From: Methylococcaceae bacterium | Lineage (GTDB): Bacteria; Pseudomonadota; Gammaproteobacteria; Methylococcales; Methylomonadaceae | DNA length: 64,000 nt | Reading direction: 5' to 3' | NCBI GenBank assembly: GCA_016715325.1 | Contig: JADKAL010000016.1 | Span: 76,606-140,605 of the forward strand | Shown here: piece after piece, positions 42,819 through 53,172 of the stretch | How positions within the stretch are numbered: position 1 is the first letter of the stretch | Layout of the letters: each line of letters opens with the position of its first letter | Notes under the pieces: model-generated | Told to the model about the DNA's origin: nothing | The model's input: only the letters and a program-made list of their open reading frames with translations | Databases searched by the model: none | Position numbers and translations under genes: made by a program

Positions 42819-43064
42819 TTGAACAAACTATATAATTTAAATGGGAATCTTGCCCTACTAATCCTCCTGTTGTTCGGCTGCTTAATGACGACACATGCTC
42901 ATGCTAGGAGTCTTTATAAATCGATAGATGCAAAAGGGAAGGTCACTTACAGCAACCATCCGACTGCACAGAGCCAATCTTCAGAGAATATCAGCTTATT
43001 AAAAGCGAGTCCTAAATTTAGCGTTACTCCTAAACAAAACGTCCGCTCATCATCCAAGTCATAG
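42819..43064 (+). CDS. Small exported protein, DUF4124-like
   Basis: 81 residues with a signal peptide ending near THAHA, then LYKSIDAKGKVTYSNHP, the pattern of the DUF4124 N-terminal segment (usually YKWVDAxGxVTYSDxP). The start is TTG with GGAG 6 bases upstream. No neighbour shares a clear function. Confidence 0.65.
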   Translation: MNKLYNLNGNLALLILLLFGCLMTTHAHARSLYKSIDAKGKVTYSNHPTAQSQSSENISLLKASPKFSVTPKQNVRSSSKS

Positions 43065-43697
43065 GAAGCATCAATTGAGCCCGTTATATTGTTAAGTAAT
43101 GAGCTAAAAATACGAACGATGCGGCGGTTATTTATTTAATATCAAATACTTGTCGATATCCTAAAGGTCATTTTGATATTTAGGTTAGAGGTGCGAAATT
43201 AATTCAGTTACAGTCGACTGCTCGAGATCAATAAACGATAGCTTAAGCATCCCAAGCTCCGGGACGGCTATTTTTCATAACCTTAAGTGAATGCCGTCCA
43301 GTTTTCCAATCTAATAAAATAGCTTAATGGCTTCTTTTTAATCATACAAGAGTGTACGTTCGTGTTATGATAAAAAGCTTGTTAAACAACAAGCTGAACA
43401 ATTAAACCATTCTCTTCAAATGCTGGATGAAGCCTTAATGCTATTGAGCATTTCGAAAAATAACCGAATTTCTATTTTCAGCACTTTAATGATTATTCAA
43501 GAGAATAACGAATTAATGGTGTTAACACGGCGGCATGAATTAGATCATAACGAATAATATCGAATACTTCAGCCTAGCGAAGCTGTTTAAACTTGTCCGA
43601 TCAAGCCCTAGTTAATTGAAAATAAAAACATAAAGAGATAGGACTTATTTGTTAAGGTTGATTTTATCGACTCGAATCGAAATAACAAAACTAAACC
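43065..43697. other. Intergenic region, one weak short ORF
   Basis: 633 bases. A possible 45-codon ORF runs 43420-43557 (starting MLDEALMLL); upstream in-frame codons continue a helix-like peptide without a start, so it may be a gene remnant. Otherwise nothing recognised. Confidence 0.35.
43420..43557 (+). pseudogene. Possible remnant ORF of a small helical protein
   Basis: The frame encodes a peptide with QAEQLNHSLQMLDEALMLL and later MIIQENNELMVLTRR; the coding-like part begins before the first usable ATG. There is no recognisable family and no ribosome binding site. Could be chance. Confidence 0.2.
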
Positions 43698-44570
43698 ATG
43701 ACCGACCAAAACCAAAAATCCCGAACGCAATTCAATAAGCTGCAAAAGAAGTTACGCCATTGCGTTGGCGATGCGATTGCCGATTACAAAATGATCGAGG
43801 AAGGCGATAAAGTCATGGTGTGTTTATCGGGCGGTAAGGACTCTTACACCTTGCTGGACATCTTGATGAATTTACAGAAAACTGCGCCTGTCGGATTCGA
43901 GGTCGTTGCGGTTAATCTCGATCAAAAGCAACCCGGTTTTCCAGAGCATGTTCTGCCTGAATACCTTGAATCCATCGGTATTTCCTATCACATCATCGAG
44001 AAAGATACTTATAGCGTGGTTAAGCGGGTAATTCCCGAAGGTGCGACGACTTGCGGATTATGTTCACGATTACGGCGCGGAACTTTATACGGCTATGCGG
44101 AAGCTAACGGTATCACCAAAATCGCGTTAGGCCACCACCGCGACGATATTCTTGAAACTTTTTTCCTGAATATTTTTTACGGCGGAAAATTAAAAGCGAT
44201 GCCGCCCAAATTGTTGAGCGACGACAAAAAAAATATCGTCATTCGTCCGTTAGCGTATTGCCGCGAAAAAGATATCGATCGCTATGCCGCCTTCAAGCAA
44301 TTTCCTATCATTCCGTGCAATCTTTGCGGCTCGCAAGAAAACCTACAACGCAAGGCCATGAAAGTAATGCTGAAAGCCTGGGATAAACAATTCCCAGGTC
44401 GTTTAGAAACCATTTTCACCAGTCTTCAAAATGTAGCGCCATCGCAGTTGGCCGATACTCGATTATTCGATTTTACCGGTTTAACATTGTCGCGTGTTTC
44501 GGAAGAAAGCAAATTAATTAGCCGGATCGAATTAGAAAACGAAGAAGGCTTAGAAGTTTTAGCTCAATAA
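43698..44570 (+). CDS. ttcA: tRNA 2-thiocytidine(32) synthetase
   Basis: 290 residues. The PP-loop SGGKDS binds ATP, and two CXXC motifs (CGLC and CNLC) bind an Fe-S cluster needed for sulfur transfer to C32 of tRNA. Length and motif spacing are normal for TtcA. ATG 43698. Confidence 0.93.
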   Translation: MTDQNQKSRTQFNKLQKKLRHCVGDAIADYKMIEEGDKVMVCLSGGKDSYTLLDILMNLQKTAPVGFEVVAVNLDQKQPGFPEHVLPEYLESIGISYHIIEKDTYSVVKRVIPEGATTCGLCSRLRRGTLYGYAEANGITKIALGHHRDDILETFFLNIFYGGKLKAMPPKLLSDDKKNIVIRPLAYCREKDIDRYAAFKQFPIIPCNLCGSQENLQRKAMKVMLKAWDKQFPGRLETIFTSLQNVAPSQLADTRLFDFTGLTLSRVSEESKLISRIELENEEGLEVLAQ

Positions 44571-44617
44571 GTTTCGATTGATTTATAGTATTCTTCAACA
44601 TATACTATGCGGCTATC

Positions 44618-44707
44618 GGAGAGGTGGCAGAGCGGCCGAATGCGGCGGTCTTGAAAACCGTTGAGGGTTTATCCCCTCCCAGGGTTCGAATCCCTGCCTC
44701 TCCGCCA
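44618..44707 (+). tRNA. tRNA-Ser (TGA)
   Basis: 90 bases with CCA. Acceptor GGAGAGG pairs with CCTCTCC, the anticodon loop is CTTGAAA with anticodon TGA, and the long variable arm (GAGGGTTTATCCCCTC) is typical of type II tRNA-Ser. Confidence 0.96.
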
Positions 44708-44717
44708 AAAGATTTTA

Positions 44718-44757
44718 AAAACCTGCATTGGCTTTCGATGTCATTGCGGGTTTTTTT
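44718..44757 (+). terminator. Terminator after tRNA-Ser
   Basis: AAACCTGCA (from about 44719) pairs with TGCGGGTTT (44745-44753), one mispair, followed by a T run. It is 10 bases past the tRNA. Confidence 0.8.
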
Positions 44758-44937
44758 GTTTCTGCTCTCTGTTAAACAGAGCTGTGCATAAATGAAGTTG
44801 GTCCTTTGTGATCGGTTTTGTCTTTTTAAAAACGCTTCCTTCTTCTAAGTATTAGCACGGATAGTAAATTTTATAAAAAAGGTTAGGATTAAACATAATT
44901 AAAAAATTGTGATGTTTTTAAATTAAGAGGGATTCAT

Positions 44938-45594
44938 ATGAATAAGCGTTCAATACATTCGATATTAATAGGAATAGTAATTTATTTTTTTTCAATGTCT
45001 GTTCAAGCTGCTGCTGTATATGATTTTGATTCTGCACCGATTCGGTTTGGTGAAGCTAATGTGACAGTCGGGTTTAAATTTACAGCAAATAAAAATCTGA
45101 CTGTTAACGCATTGGGTTTCTATGACGATAGTCAGAATGGTTTAACAACTTCCCATGATGTCGGGATTTACGATTTAAATGGAACGCTTCTGACGGCGAC
45201 GTCAATTGCTTCAGGAACAGGTGCAAGTTTAGACGGTAAATTTCGATATTCAGGAATATCGTCGTTTAATTTGATTTCCGGTCAGTCTTATATCATTGCA
45301 GGCTTAGCAACGGGTGAGGATGGTTATACTTACGGCAACGTTGGAAGTACGATCCAAGGACTCACAGTTGATCCGGCTATCGGTATTTCGCCGTTAGCCA
45401 GTCTATTTCTGTATGCCCCAACATTTACATTTCCAACCGAACACTTCGGGTACGATCTTTACCCGATGGTCAATTTTAAATTCAATCCAACGTCGCAAGT
45501 TCCAATACCTGCAGCTTTTCCTCTTTTAGGGATCGGCCTAGCAATTATTGGAGGCCTACAACGCAGGTTTTCAAAAAAACGGCTTGTTAGTTAA
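44938..45594 (+). CDS. Exported protein with DUF4082-like domain and VPxPA-CTERM sorting tail
   Basis: 218 residues. A signal peptide ends at VQAAA. The middle (about 30-180) has a DUF4082-like beta-sandwich pattern (VGFKFTANKNLTVNALGFYDD). The C-terminus is VPIPAAFPLLGIGLAIIGGL followed by QRRFSKKR: motif, TM, basic cluster, the layout of PEP-CTERM/VPxPA-CTERM substrates cut by an exosortase. The final product is likely an exported, probably exopolysaccharide-associated protein. Ribosome binding site GAGG lies upstream. Confidence 0.78.
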   Translation: MNKRSIHSILIGIVIYFFSMSVQAAAVYDFDSAPIRFGEANVTVGFKFTANKNLTVNALGFYDDSQNGLTTSHDVGIYDLNGTLLTATSIASGTGASLDGKFRYSGISSFNLISGQSYIIAGLATGEDGYTYGNVGSTIQGLTVDPAIGISPLASLFLYAPTFTFPTEHFGYDLYPMVNFKFNPTSQVPIPAAFPLLGIGLAIIGGLQRRFSKKRLVS

Positions 45595-45629
45595 TCCCGT
45601 GAGATGCTCTATTTTGATTATAGCTGCAT

Positions 45630-45655
45630 ACAAGTCCTTCAATTGAAGGACTTGT
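45630..45655. terminator. 26-base perfect palindrome, possible terminator
   Basis: ACAAGTCCTTCAATTGAAGGACTTGT reads the same on both strands, 35 bases after the sorting-tail gene. It could fold into an 11-bp stem with a 4-base loop. The downstream sequence (AATATCTCCC) lacks a clear T run, so it may be a binding site instead. Confidence 0.5.
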
Positions 45656-45798
45656 AATATCTCCCTTCGACTTCTCATTGAGGTAACAGCCAATAGTTTG
45701 GTCAAGCCTTACTTATTTCGTGCCAGTTTATTGAAAAGCTGGTAAAAGTAGTCTGTTGTAATTTCTGCTTTACCACGATCTATACAAGCGAGTATATA

Positions 45799-47611
45799 TT
45801 ACGCATCAATTGATTTAGGTTTGGCTCGTTTAGAGGTTGAGCTTATTCTTTTTTTGCTTTTGTCCGATTTTTTGTCGGTTTCCTCTATTTTGTGATGTTT
45901 GCCTTCTGAAGCGCCCATGCGCGAAATATTAAGCGCTTGTCCTACGACTCTCACTTTTTTTAATTCCTGAAACAATTCTTTCGGCATACCTGCGGGAAGT
46001 TCAACCGTGCTGTAGGTGTCTTCAATTTTGATGCGTGCGATGTGATCGCCGTCAATGCCGGTTTCATTGGCGATAGCGCCTACGATGTTGCCGGGTTTTA
46101 CACCGTGAACATGGCCGACTTCGATGCGAAAAGTTTCCATCTCGATATTGCTTGCGCCGCCGAAAGCACGTTTTGGTTTTCGGTCGTTTTGACCTCGATC
46201 AAACCGTTCTGATCTATCCGATCTAGGCGGTTTACTATCTCTGGTATCTCTTTCTTCACGGCTTTCTTTGGGTTTTTTGGGCGGACTTTGCATCAACAGC
46301 GGGGTATCGCCTTGAACCAGTTTGGCTAAAGCTGCTGCAATATCCAGTGCGGTAACATTATGTTCTTGTTGATACTGTTCGATTAATTGACTGAAAAAAC
46401 TCAGTTCCTCAGCCGCTAAGGTATCGGTTATATTTTGTTTGAAACGGGAGATTCTTTTGTTGTTGATGACTTCCGTAGAAGGCATTCCCATTTCTTCGAC
46501 GCGTTGCTTGGTGGCTTTTTCAATATTGGCTAAAAACTTTCGTTCTCTAGGCGCAATAAATAAAATAGCGTCGCCGGTGCGGCCCGCTCGGCCTGTTCTG
46601 CCGATTCGATGGATATAGGATTCGGTATCGTATGGAATGTCGTAATTGACGACATGTGTAATGCGGTCGACATCCAATCCGCGTGCGGCGACGTCGGTAG
46701 CGATTAGAATATCCAGCTTGCCGTTTTTCAGATTGTTGATAGCTCGCTCTCTGAGTGTTTGCGACATATCACCGTCAATAGCATCGGCTGAGAAACCGCG
46801 CGCTTCCAATTTTTCAGCGAGTTCGACGGTTGCGGTTTTTGTTCTGACGAAAATGATCATGCCGTCGAACGTTTCGGCTTCCAGAATGCGGGTTAGGGCA
46901 TCCATTTTGTGAGCGCCGCTAACCAAGCAGAAGCGTTGACGAATGTTTTCCGCCGAAGCAGTCGTGACCTTGATCGTGACTTCGACCGGATCTTGCAGGT
47001 AGTCGTGAGCGATTTTGCGGATCTGGGACGGCATTGTTGCCGAAAACAAGGCAATTTGCTTATTTTCCGGCGACTGCTCCAGAATCCATTCCACATCGTC
47101 GATAAAACCCATGCGTAACATTTCATCGGCTTCGTCTAAAACCAGAACGCTAAGGTTATCTAATAATAAGGTGCCGCGCCGCATATGGTCCATAACGCGG
47201 CCAGGTGTGCCGACCACGACATGCGCGCCGCGTTTAAGTTGCCGGAGTTGCGAGCTGTAATCCTGTCCGCCGTAAATGGGTAGAACATGGAAGCCTTTTA
47301 AGTGACCGGCGTAGCGTTGAAATGCCTCGGCGACTTGAATAGCAAGTTCTCGTGTCGGCGCTAGGACGAGCACTTGAGGATCTTTTTGTTTAAGATCAAT
47401 ACGGCTTAAGATGGGGAGCGCAAATGCAGCGGTCTTTCCTGTTCCGGTTTGGGCCTGACCTAAAACATCTTTCCCCTCGAGCATGTGGGGTATTACTTTA
47501 GCTTGGATGGGAGAGGGGGTTTCATAACCGACATCGTCAAGCACTTTAAGTACAGGTTCGATGAGAGCTAAATCGCGGGAAGACGGCAGGGGGTGTTACA
47601 TCATTGGACAT
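45799..47611 (-). CDS. deaD: DEAD-box RNA helicase, DeaD/CsdA type (5' frameshift)
   Basis: About 604 residues. The motifs AQTGTGKT, PTRELA, DEADEML, SAT and HRIGRTGRAG are present, followed near residue 490 by a DbpA-type RNA-binding domain (ETFRIEVGHVHGVKPGNIVGA), and a Lys/Ser-rich tail. It unwinds RNA structures, often in ribosome assembly in the cold. The expected start is ATG 47611 (MSNDVTPPAVF), which is out of frame with the rest; one base too many in CCCGC near 47576 separates it. The longest uninterrupted frame begins at a GTG at 47544. Confidence 0.88.
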
Positions 47612-48161
47612 TTATTTTAATTAACCTTTAAGTATATGAAATCGCTTTAGCGCAATAAGCTATGAGATACAATCGGATAGTTCGTATTGAATAGGGTTAT
47701 TAGCCATGATATGGCGGGATTCAATTCCATAAAGCGGAAACGAGGAACGTAGCGGAGATGATTGCCGATACAAATAACCAAGCCCTAAAGCTAATTCGTT
47801 ATTATACAACAGCCAGCAATAGTATCCCTAATTAAAACAACAAGCTTGAGGGGATTCGTCAAAAGCGATTGTTTCAACTTTAATAGGATTTAGCGATGAT
47901 ATACCGTTATCCGACTGCGGCTTTAATATTCGGACCGAAGGAAAATAAAGTATCCGCAAGGCTGAAGTCATAGTAAAGAAATTACGGGGAAACCGTCCTG
48001 CTTTAAGAGCATCGATAACACAATCGATTAGGAATAGAAGAAAGTTATCAAATTTGAGTTGTATTTTCTATTGAAACCGTTACAACATATACCAAATTAT
48101 TAATTCATATTCGAGATTTTCACCGAGCTCTCGAATCCTTTAGTTACAAAGAGAGATTACA
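47612..48161. other. Intergenic region, nothing recognised
   Basis: About 550 bases between divergent deaD and pmbA. No gene or clear hairpin. It must contain promoters for both genes; deaD-type genes often have long leaders for cold regulation, which could use part of it. Confidence 0.4.
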
Positions 48162-49493
48162 TTGCAAACCCAGGAAGACATTGAACGACTGAAAAGTATA
48201 GTACAGACATTATTGGACGAAGCCAAACGACAAGGTGCAACCGCCGCAGAAGCCGGTTTAAGCCAAGAAAACGGGTTGTCGGTCACGGCTCGTATGGGCG
48301 AGGTCGAAACAATTGAACATCATTGCGATCAGGGATTAGGGGTTACGGTCTTTTTCGGAAAGCGCAAAGGATCGGCCAGTAGCACGGATTTATCGCTCCA
48401 AGCAATTAAGGAAACTGTGAGTGCGGCCTGTAGCATTGCCCGTTACACCAGCGAAGACGAGTTTTCTGGTTTGCCGGACAAAGCTGTGTTGGCGACCGAG
48501 TTTCCCGATCTCGATCTAAATCATCCTTGGGTATTAACCGCCGATGATGCGATTGCACTTGCTATCGAATGCGAAGCAGCGGCTTTATCGTACGATAAGG
48601 AAATCGTTAACTCCGAAGGTGCTAGCGTTAATACGCATCAAGGGATTAGAGTGTTGGGAAATAGCTTAGGATTTCTTCAAGGTAGATTATCTACCCGGCA
48701 TTCGTTAAGCTGTTCCGTTGTAGCGCAACGCGGTGAGAGTATGCAACGTGATTATTGGTATAGTGTTTCCAGAGCTGCGGACGAATTGGAGGCCGCCGAA
48801 ATCATCGGCAGAAAAGCAGGTGAACGGACGGTTAAACGCTTAGCGGCAAGACGCATCTCTACCCGTCAATGTCCGGTTTTATTTTGCGCCGAAGTTGCTT
48901 CCGGGTTGCTGGGTTCTTTAATCGGCGCGATAAGCGGCGGATCGCTATACCGTAAATCCACCTTTCTGCTCGATGCACTGGATACGCAAATTTTTCCCGA
49001 TTTCATTAATCTATATGAACAGCCTTTGTTAAAGGGCGGGTTGGGTAGTTCCGCTTACGATGGCGAAGGAGTTGCCACTCAAGCAAGAGACCTTGTTAAG
49101 GACGGTTATTTACGAGGCTATGTGCTCGATACGTATTCGGCCCGTAAACTGGGTTTACAAACAACCGGTAACGCCGGGGGCGTTCATAACTTAACGATTA
49201 CGCCCGGATTACAAGATTTTCAAGGCATGTTAAAACTGCTCGATACCGGACTGTTAGTTACCGAATGTATGGGGCAGGGCGTTAATCGTGTGAACGGTAG
49301 TTATTCGCGCGGTGCGGCGGGATTTTGGGTGGAAAAGGGTGAAATTCAATATCCGGTTGAAGAAATTACCATCGCCGGAAATCTTAAAGATATGTATAAA
49401 GCTATAGTTGCCGTTGGGAATGATGTGGATTACCGGGGAAACACGCGTACAGGCTCCATATTGATCGAGCAAATGTCGATTGCCGGTGATTAA
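48162..49493 (+). CDS. pmbA: PmbA/TldE-type metalloprotease subunit
   Basis: 443 residues of the TldD/PmbA family. The C-terminal half has the usual GGLGSSAYDGEGVATQARDLV and GLQTTGNAGGVHNLTI segments. TldD/TldE together trim leader peptides of some modified peptides and process other proteins; the catalytic HEXXXH lies in TldD, so this is the TldE-type partner. TTG start at 48162 is used with GAGAG upstream; no better ATG exists near it. Confidence 0.88.
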   Translation: MQTQEDIERLKSIVQTLLDEAKRQGATAAEAGLSQENGLSVTARMGEVETIEHHCDQGLGVTVFFGKRKGSASSTDLSLQAIKETVSAACSIARYTSEDEFSGLPDKAVLATEFPDLDLNHPWVLTADDAIALAIECEAAALSYDKEIVNSEGASVNTHQGIRVLGNSLGFLQGRLSTRHSLSCSVVAQRGESMQRDYWYSVSRAADELEAAEIIGRKAGERTVKRLAARRISTRQCPVLFCAEVASGLLGSLIGAISGGSLYRKSTFLLDALDTQIFPDFINLYEQPLLKGGLGSSAYDGEGVATQARDLVKDGYLRGYVLDTYSARKLGLQTTGNAGGVHNLTITPGLQDFQGMLKLLDTGLLVTECMGQGVNRVNGSYSRGAAGFWVEKGEIQYPVEEITIAGNLKDMYKAIVAVGNDVDYRGNTRTGSILIEQMSIAGD

Positions 49494-49621
49494 AAACACT
49501 GAGGAAATTGATTTTGCACATGCCCTTCGACTTCGCTCAAGGAGGCCGTTCGACAAGCTCTTGACAACGAAATCATTATTTACCGATTCGTGCAGCTTCC
49601 CAATATTGCCGAAAATCCTAG
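49494..49621. repeat. Intergenic repeat of the TTCGACAAGCTC type
   Basis: Contains CCCTTCGACTTCGCTCAAGG and GTTCGACAAGCTCTTGAC, the same core as the MITE-like elements, in the gap between the convergent pmbA and pyrD. The outer AAGGAATCTCTGAAC ends are not clear here. Confidence 0.45.
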
Positions 49622-50659
49622 TCAAACCGGTTGGTCTGAAATTTGAGGCGATCGTCCGATTATCTCCTCGATTAACTTCGGTCCTTTATAAATAAGCCCG
49701 CTGTAGACCTGAATCAGTTGCGCGCCCGCCGCAAATTTTTCTTGAGCATCTTCGGCGGACAAGATTCCGCCGACAGCAATAATAGGGATTTTTCCCTCCA
49801 ATTCAACGGCTAACCGTTTGACGATGGCGGTCGATTTTGCTTTTACCGGGCTGCCGCTGAGTCCGCCGTTTTCAAGCGCCAGCGGATGGTTCCCTATCAT
49901 CAGCCTGTCGATAGTGGTATTCGTGGCAATGACGCCGTCTACCTCGAACTCCAATAAGAGTCCGGCAAGGCGGCTGATGTCTTCGGAGGTCAGGTCCGGT
50001 GCAATTTTCAGCGCAATCGGTACGTATTTGCCGTGTTCCTGTTGAAGTTTCAATTGCTCTTCTTTAAGGGAGGCCATTAGTTTTCTGCTTTCATCGCTCT
50101 GCTGCAATTGACGTAAGTTTTTGGTATTCGGCGAAGAGATGTTGATCGTGATATAGCTTGCCGCCGAATATGCTTTTCGTAAGCCGATTAAGTAATCGTC
50201 CGCAGCGCGTTCAATCGGCGTGTCGAAATTTTTACCGATATTGATTCCTAAAACACCTTTGTAAGCGCATTTATTAACTTGGTCCAACAGATGGTCGATG
50301 CCCAAATTATTAAACCCCATACGGTTGATGATGGCTTGATGTTCCGGCAGTCTAAATAATCGAGGCTTGGGATTGCCCGGTTGCGGTCTCGGCGTGACAG
50401 TGCCGATTTCAATAAAGCCGAAACCTAAAGCGGCTAGTGCGTCGATGTAGTCGCCGTTTTTATCTAGACCTGCGGCAAGACCGACGAGGTTTTTAAATGT
50501 CAGCCCCATCACAGTAACGGGATTATCATTTAATGCCGGGAATAATGAATGGCTAATGCCTGTCGAATACGCCGCCTTTAAAGCATTAAGCGTCAGTACA
50601 TGTGCAGTTTCGGCATCCAGAGAGAATAATAACGGACGAATTAAAGGGTAAAGATTCAT
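49622..50659 (-). CDS. pyrD: Dihydroorotate dehydrogenase (quinone), class 2
   Basis: 345 residues. FMN-dependent step four of pyrimidine synthesis, membrane-attached. NISSPNTKNLRQLQ carries the catalytic Ser of class 2, and KIAPDL and VGGILSAEDA are FMN-binding segments. The N-terminal helix region MNLYPLIRPLLFSLDAETAH is the membrane/quinone part. Length is normal. Confidence 0.93.
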   Translation of the reverse strand: MNLYPLIRPLLFSLDAETAHVLTLNALKAAYSTGISHSLFPALNDNPVTVMGLTFKNLVGLAAGLDKNGDYIDALAALGFGFIEIGTVTPRPQPGNPKPRLFRLPEHQAIINRMGFNNLGIDHLLDQVNKCAYKGVLGINIGKNFDTPIERAADDYLIGLRKAYSAASYITINISSPNTKNLRQLQQSDESRKLMASLKEEQLKLQQEHGKYVPIALKIAPDLTSEDISRLAGLLLEFEVDGVIATNTTIDRLMIGNHPLALENGGLSGSPVKAKSTAIVKRLAVELEGKIPIIAVGGILSAEDAQEKFAAGAQLIQVYSGLIYKGPKLIEEIIGRSPQISDQPV

Positions 50660-50698
50660 AACTTTGATATTGGAAATTTTGAGCGTTGAATTAAGGTA

Positions 50699-51799
50699 TT
50701 AACCCAATCTGTCCAATCGATACGGTTCGGGATCGACGGACGTGGGGCGGTCGAGAATCAAATCCGCCATCAATCGAGCAGAGGCGGGCGCCATTGCTAG
50801 ACCGTTTCTAAAATGTCCGGCATTGATAAATAGATTCTCGATTTCGGGATGCTTATCTATATAAGGTATGCCGTTCGGGCTGCCGGGTCTGATGCCGGAC
50901 CAATGGTTGACCAGCGGATATTTTTTTAATGCGGGCAATAGGCGATACGCAAATTCGCTAATTTGATATTTGGCGTCAGCGGTTGTCGTTTTATCGAATG
51001 TGCTGTCCTCAACCGTGCTGCCGGCAAGGATGTGGCCGTCTAATCTGGGGATTAGGTATTGGTCGCCCTCTAAAACAATTGAAGGTAACGTTTCGGGCAT
51101 TGCTTTAAACAGCAACATTTGGCCTTTAACCGGTGAAATCTCAGGCCCAGGTTGTCGAAGTTTTGGAAAAAGCCGATTTAACAGTCCGGGTGTCCAAGCG
51201 CCGGTTGTCAGCACTAACTGATTTACGGTAAAAACACCTCTGCTTGTGTCGATGGAAGTAATTCTGTTGTTGTTAAGATGAATCTCGTTTATTTCGCAAT
51301 GATCGAGAAGTTTTACGCCGCGTTGAAGTAAGTCTTTTTTCAACGACTTGATCAATCTTGGGTTGCGAATATTTGCTATATCCGGTAGCCATAACGGATG
51401 ATCGGGTTGTGGCGCCAAGCCTTCCGGTATCGAAACTTGAGAGTCTTTAAACGCCACTTTATGTCGGTTGCACCAACTTATAGCTGAAGTAATATCGGGA
51501 TTTTGTGTTATCAGTAAACCGCAAGGATTTAATTCCGGACTAATTCCGCTTTCCGATAACAACTCCGAGGCGAGCGTAGGGTAAAGCGATAAGCTTTCGA
51601 TAACCAGATGACTGATGGCAGCGCTTTGCCGCCACGGATACAAGGGCAACAAAATGCCGCCGCCGGCCCAGGACGATTCCGTACCCATGTCGTTTTTATC
51701 GATAACGGTAACGCAGAAGCCCGTTTTATTCAGCTCTCTTGCTGTTAATAGTCCGATAATGCCGCCGCCTAGCAGCGTGATGTCGTAACTTGTTGTCAT
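50699..51799 (-). CDS. thiO: Glycine oxidase ThiO
   Basis: 366 residues, FAD-dependent DAO family. LLGGGIIGLLTAREL is the Rossmann motif, and HWSGIRPGSPNGIPYIDKHP plus GHFRNGLAMAP are typical of ThiO. It oxidises glycine to the imine used for the thiazole of thiamine. It is followed by pyrD after 39 bases on the same strand. Confidence 0.88.
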   Translation of the reverse strand: MTTSYDITLLGGGIIGLLTARELNKTGFCVTVIDKNDMGTESSWAGGGILLPLYPWRQSAAISHLVIESLSLYPTLASELLSESGISPELNPCGLLITQNPDITSAISWCNRHKVAFKDSQVSIPEGLAPQPDHPLWLPDIANIRNPRLIKSLKKDLLQRGVKLLDHCEINEIHLNNNRITSIDTSRGVFTVNQLVLTTGAWTPGLLNRLFPKLRQPGPEISPVKGQMLLFKAMPETLPSIVLEGDQYLIPRLDGHILAGSTVEDSTFDKTTTADAKYQISEFAYRLLPALKKYPLVNHWSGIRPGSPNGIPYIDKHPEIENLFINAGHFRNGLAMAPASARLMADLILDRPTSVDPEPYRLDRLG

Positions 51800-52246
51800 G
51801 TTAGAAAGCGAATCCTCAAAGAAATAGTCTTGCCGATAAGGTTATTTTCAATTACTCTCTGCCTCGTTGAAATGTTTGAAAGACGGGGTTTTTTCTTCGT
51901 ATTCGTAAGCTAATCATCACTGGAAAGCGTTAATTAACTAAAAAAAATTTCTTCGAGGTAACATGAATTAAAAAATCCATGAAAAGCTGAAGCAAATTTA
52001 TGGAGCGCTAGAGTAACACAAAAAAAACGGAAAAAAGATGAGTAGTTTTTTTGTGATTTTTGTTGCTTTATATCAACATTTCAACAAATAATTTAAAAAC
52101 ACACTGTAAATTATTGATTATTAATATTAAAAATAAACAAAAAAAAATGGTTAAAAACTTGTAGAGATGCGGTTTTGCTGCTAGTATTTACACCGTAAGA
52201 AAGTTTTGTTGTATTAATGCAAATTTTTGTAAAATAACAACCTCAA
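51800..52246. other. Long AT-rich leader region
   Basis: 447 bases between divergent thiO and the outer membrane protein gene. Very AT-rich with many A and T runs from 52000, consistent with a strong promoter region or curved DNA. A candidate promoter is listed at 52159-52187. Confidence 0.5.
52159..52187 (+). promoter_or_regulatory. Candidate sigma70 promoter for the outer membrane protein
   Basis: TTGTAG (52159-52164), 17-base spacer, TAGTAT (52182-52187). Each box matches the consensus at four of six. It follows a strongly A-rich tract that could act as an UP element. The start codon is about 70 bases further. Confidence 0.5.
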
Positions 52247-53125
52247 ATGAGGGGGGACGATGATGAAAAAACTAAATTAGCACTTGGAATAGCCGCCGCA
52301 ACCTTAGCGGTAACCGGTGCAGCAGTATCTCAACAAGCCCTAGCGGGTACAAAAGCTCAGCACCATGCAAACGAAGCAGCTTTAATGAGCAAAGTCGACG
52401 TATTGGAAGCACAGTTACGCGCTATGCAAGATGAAATGGCCAGCATCAGAGCAACCGCTGGTAACGGCGCTGATTCAGCAAAAGTTCAAGAATTGGATGC
52501 TTGGATGCAAGAGCATAAAAACCAACCAGAGCGTTCAAAAGACAATATGGTCTTCTTCCGCGGTGGTTTTGCACGTAACGACCAACGTCCACATGCGACT
52601 ACTTCTAACTTGACATGTGCAGGCTTGATAGATTGCGAAAGCAGCGACAAAGACGGTTGGTATTTCGGCGCCGGTTTCGACTTCAGTCTTGACGACGACT
52701 TATTCGGTATGATGCACAATACCGAAGTGTTAGCGGAATTAGCATTTGATTATAATGAGTTTGGTGAATTCAGAGGAAATGTAGTTAACGCTATACCTGG
52801 ATACCCTGACGTAACACAAAATGCAACTCAAAGCCAATTACGTTTGACTGCGGCACCAAAGATCAAATTCTTTAAAGGCAGCAAATTAAGACCTTGGATT
52901 ATTCCAGCAGGTTTTACCTTGAATGTAATGTCTCCACCTAGCCAAGTTAACACTATTACTCACTTGATGCCAGCTATGCATTTCGGTGCCGGTGTGGATT
53001 ACAACATTTGGCGTAACCTTTATGTCGGTGTTGATGCGCGTTATACCTTCGCGTTAAACAAGCTAGACAGCAGCGTCAATGTTAACGGTCTTCAAGGCGG
53101 CGGTTACCTAGGTATCGGTTTCTAA
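52247..53125 (+). CDS. Outer membrane beta-barrel protein (probable start at 52260)
   Basis: 292 residues as read. After a signal peptide (LALGIAAATLAVTGAAVSQQALA) comes a short coiled coil (residues about 38-65, NEAALMSKVDVLEAQLRAMQ) and a beta-barrel of alternating strands ending in GYLGIGF, with terminal Phe as expected for BAM insertion. The N-terminus MRGDDDEKTK is acidic, unlike a signal peptide. ATGATG at 52260 has GGGGGG upstream and would give MMKKTKLALG if the A run at 52266-52271 had seven instead of six A, so I infer a one-base deletion. Function of the barrel unknown. Confidence 0.78.
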   Translation: MRGDDDEKTKLALGIAAATLAVTGAAVSQQALAGTKAQHHANEAALMSKVDVLEAQLRAMQDEMASIRATAGNGADSAKVQELDAWMQEHKNQPERSKDNMVFFRGGFARNDQRPHATTSNLTCAGLIDCESSDKDGWYFGAGFDFSLDDDLFGMMHNTEVLAELAFDYNEFGEFRGNVVNAIPGYPDVTQNATQSQLRLTAAPKIKFFKGSKLRPWIIPAGFTLNVMSPPSQVNTITHLMPAMHFGAGVDYNIWRNLYVGVDARYTFALNKLDSSVNVNGLQGGGYLGIGF

Positions 53126-53172
53126 GGAATCAGAATAAGATATGGATTTCGTCTGATAAGGATATCAATAGA

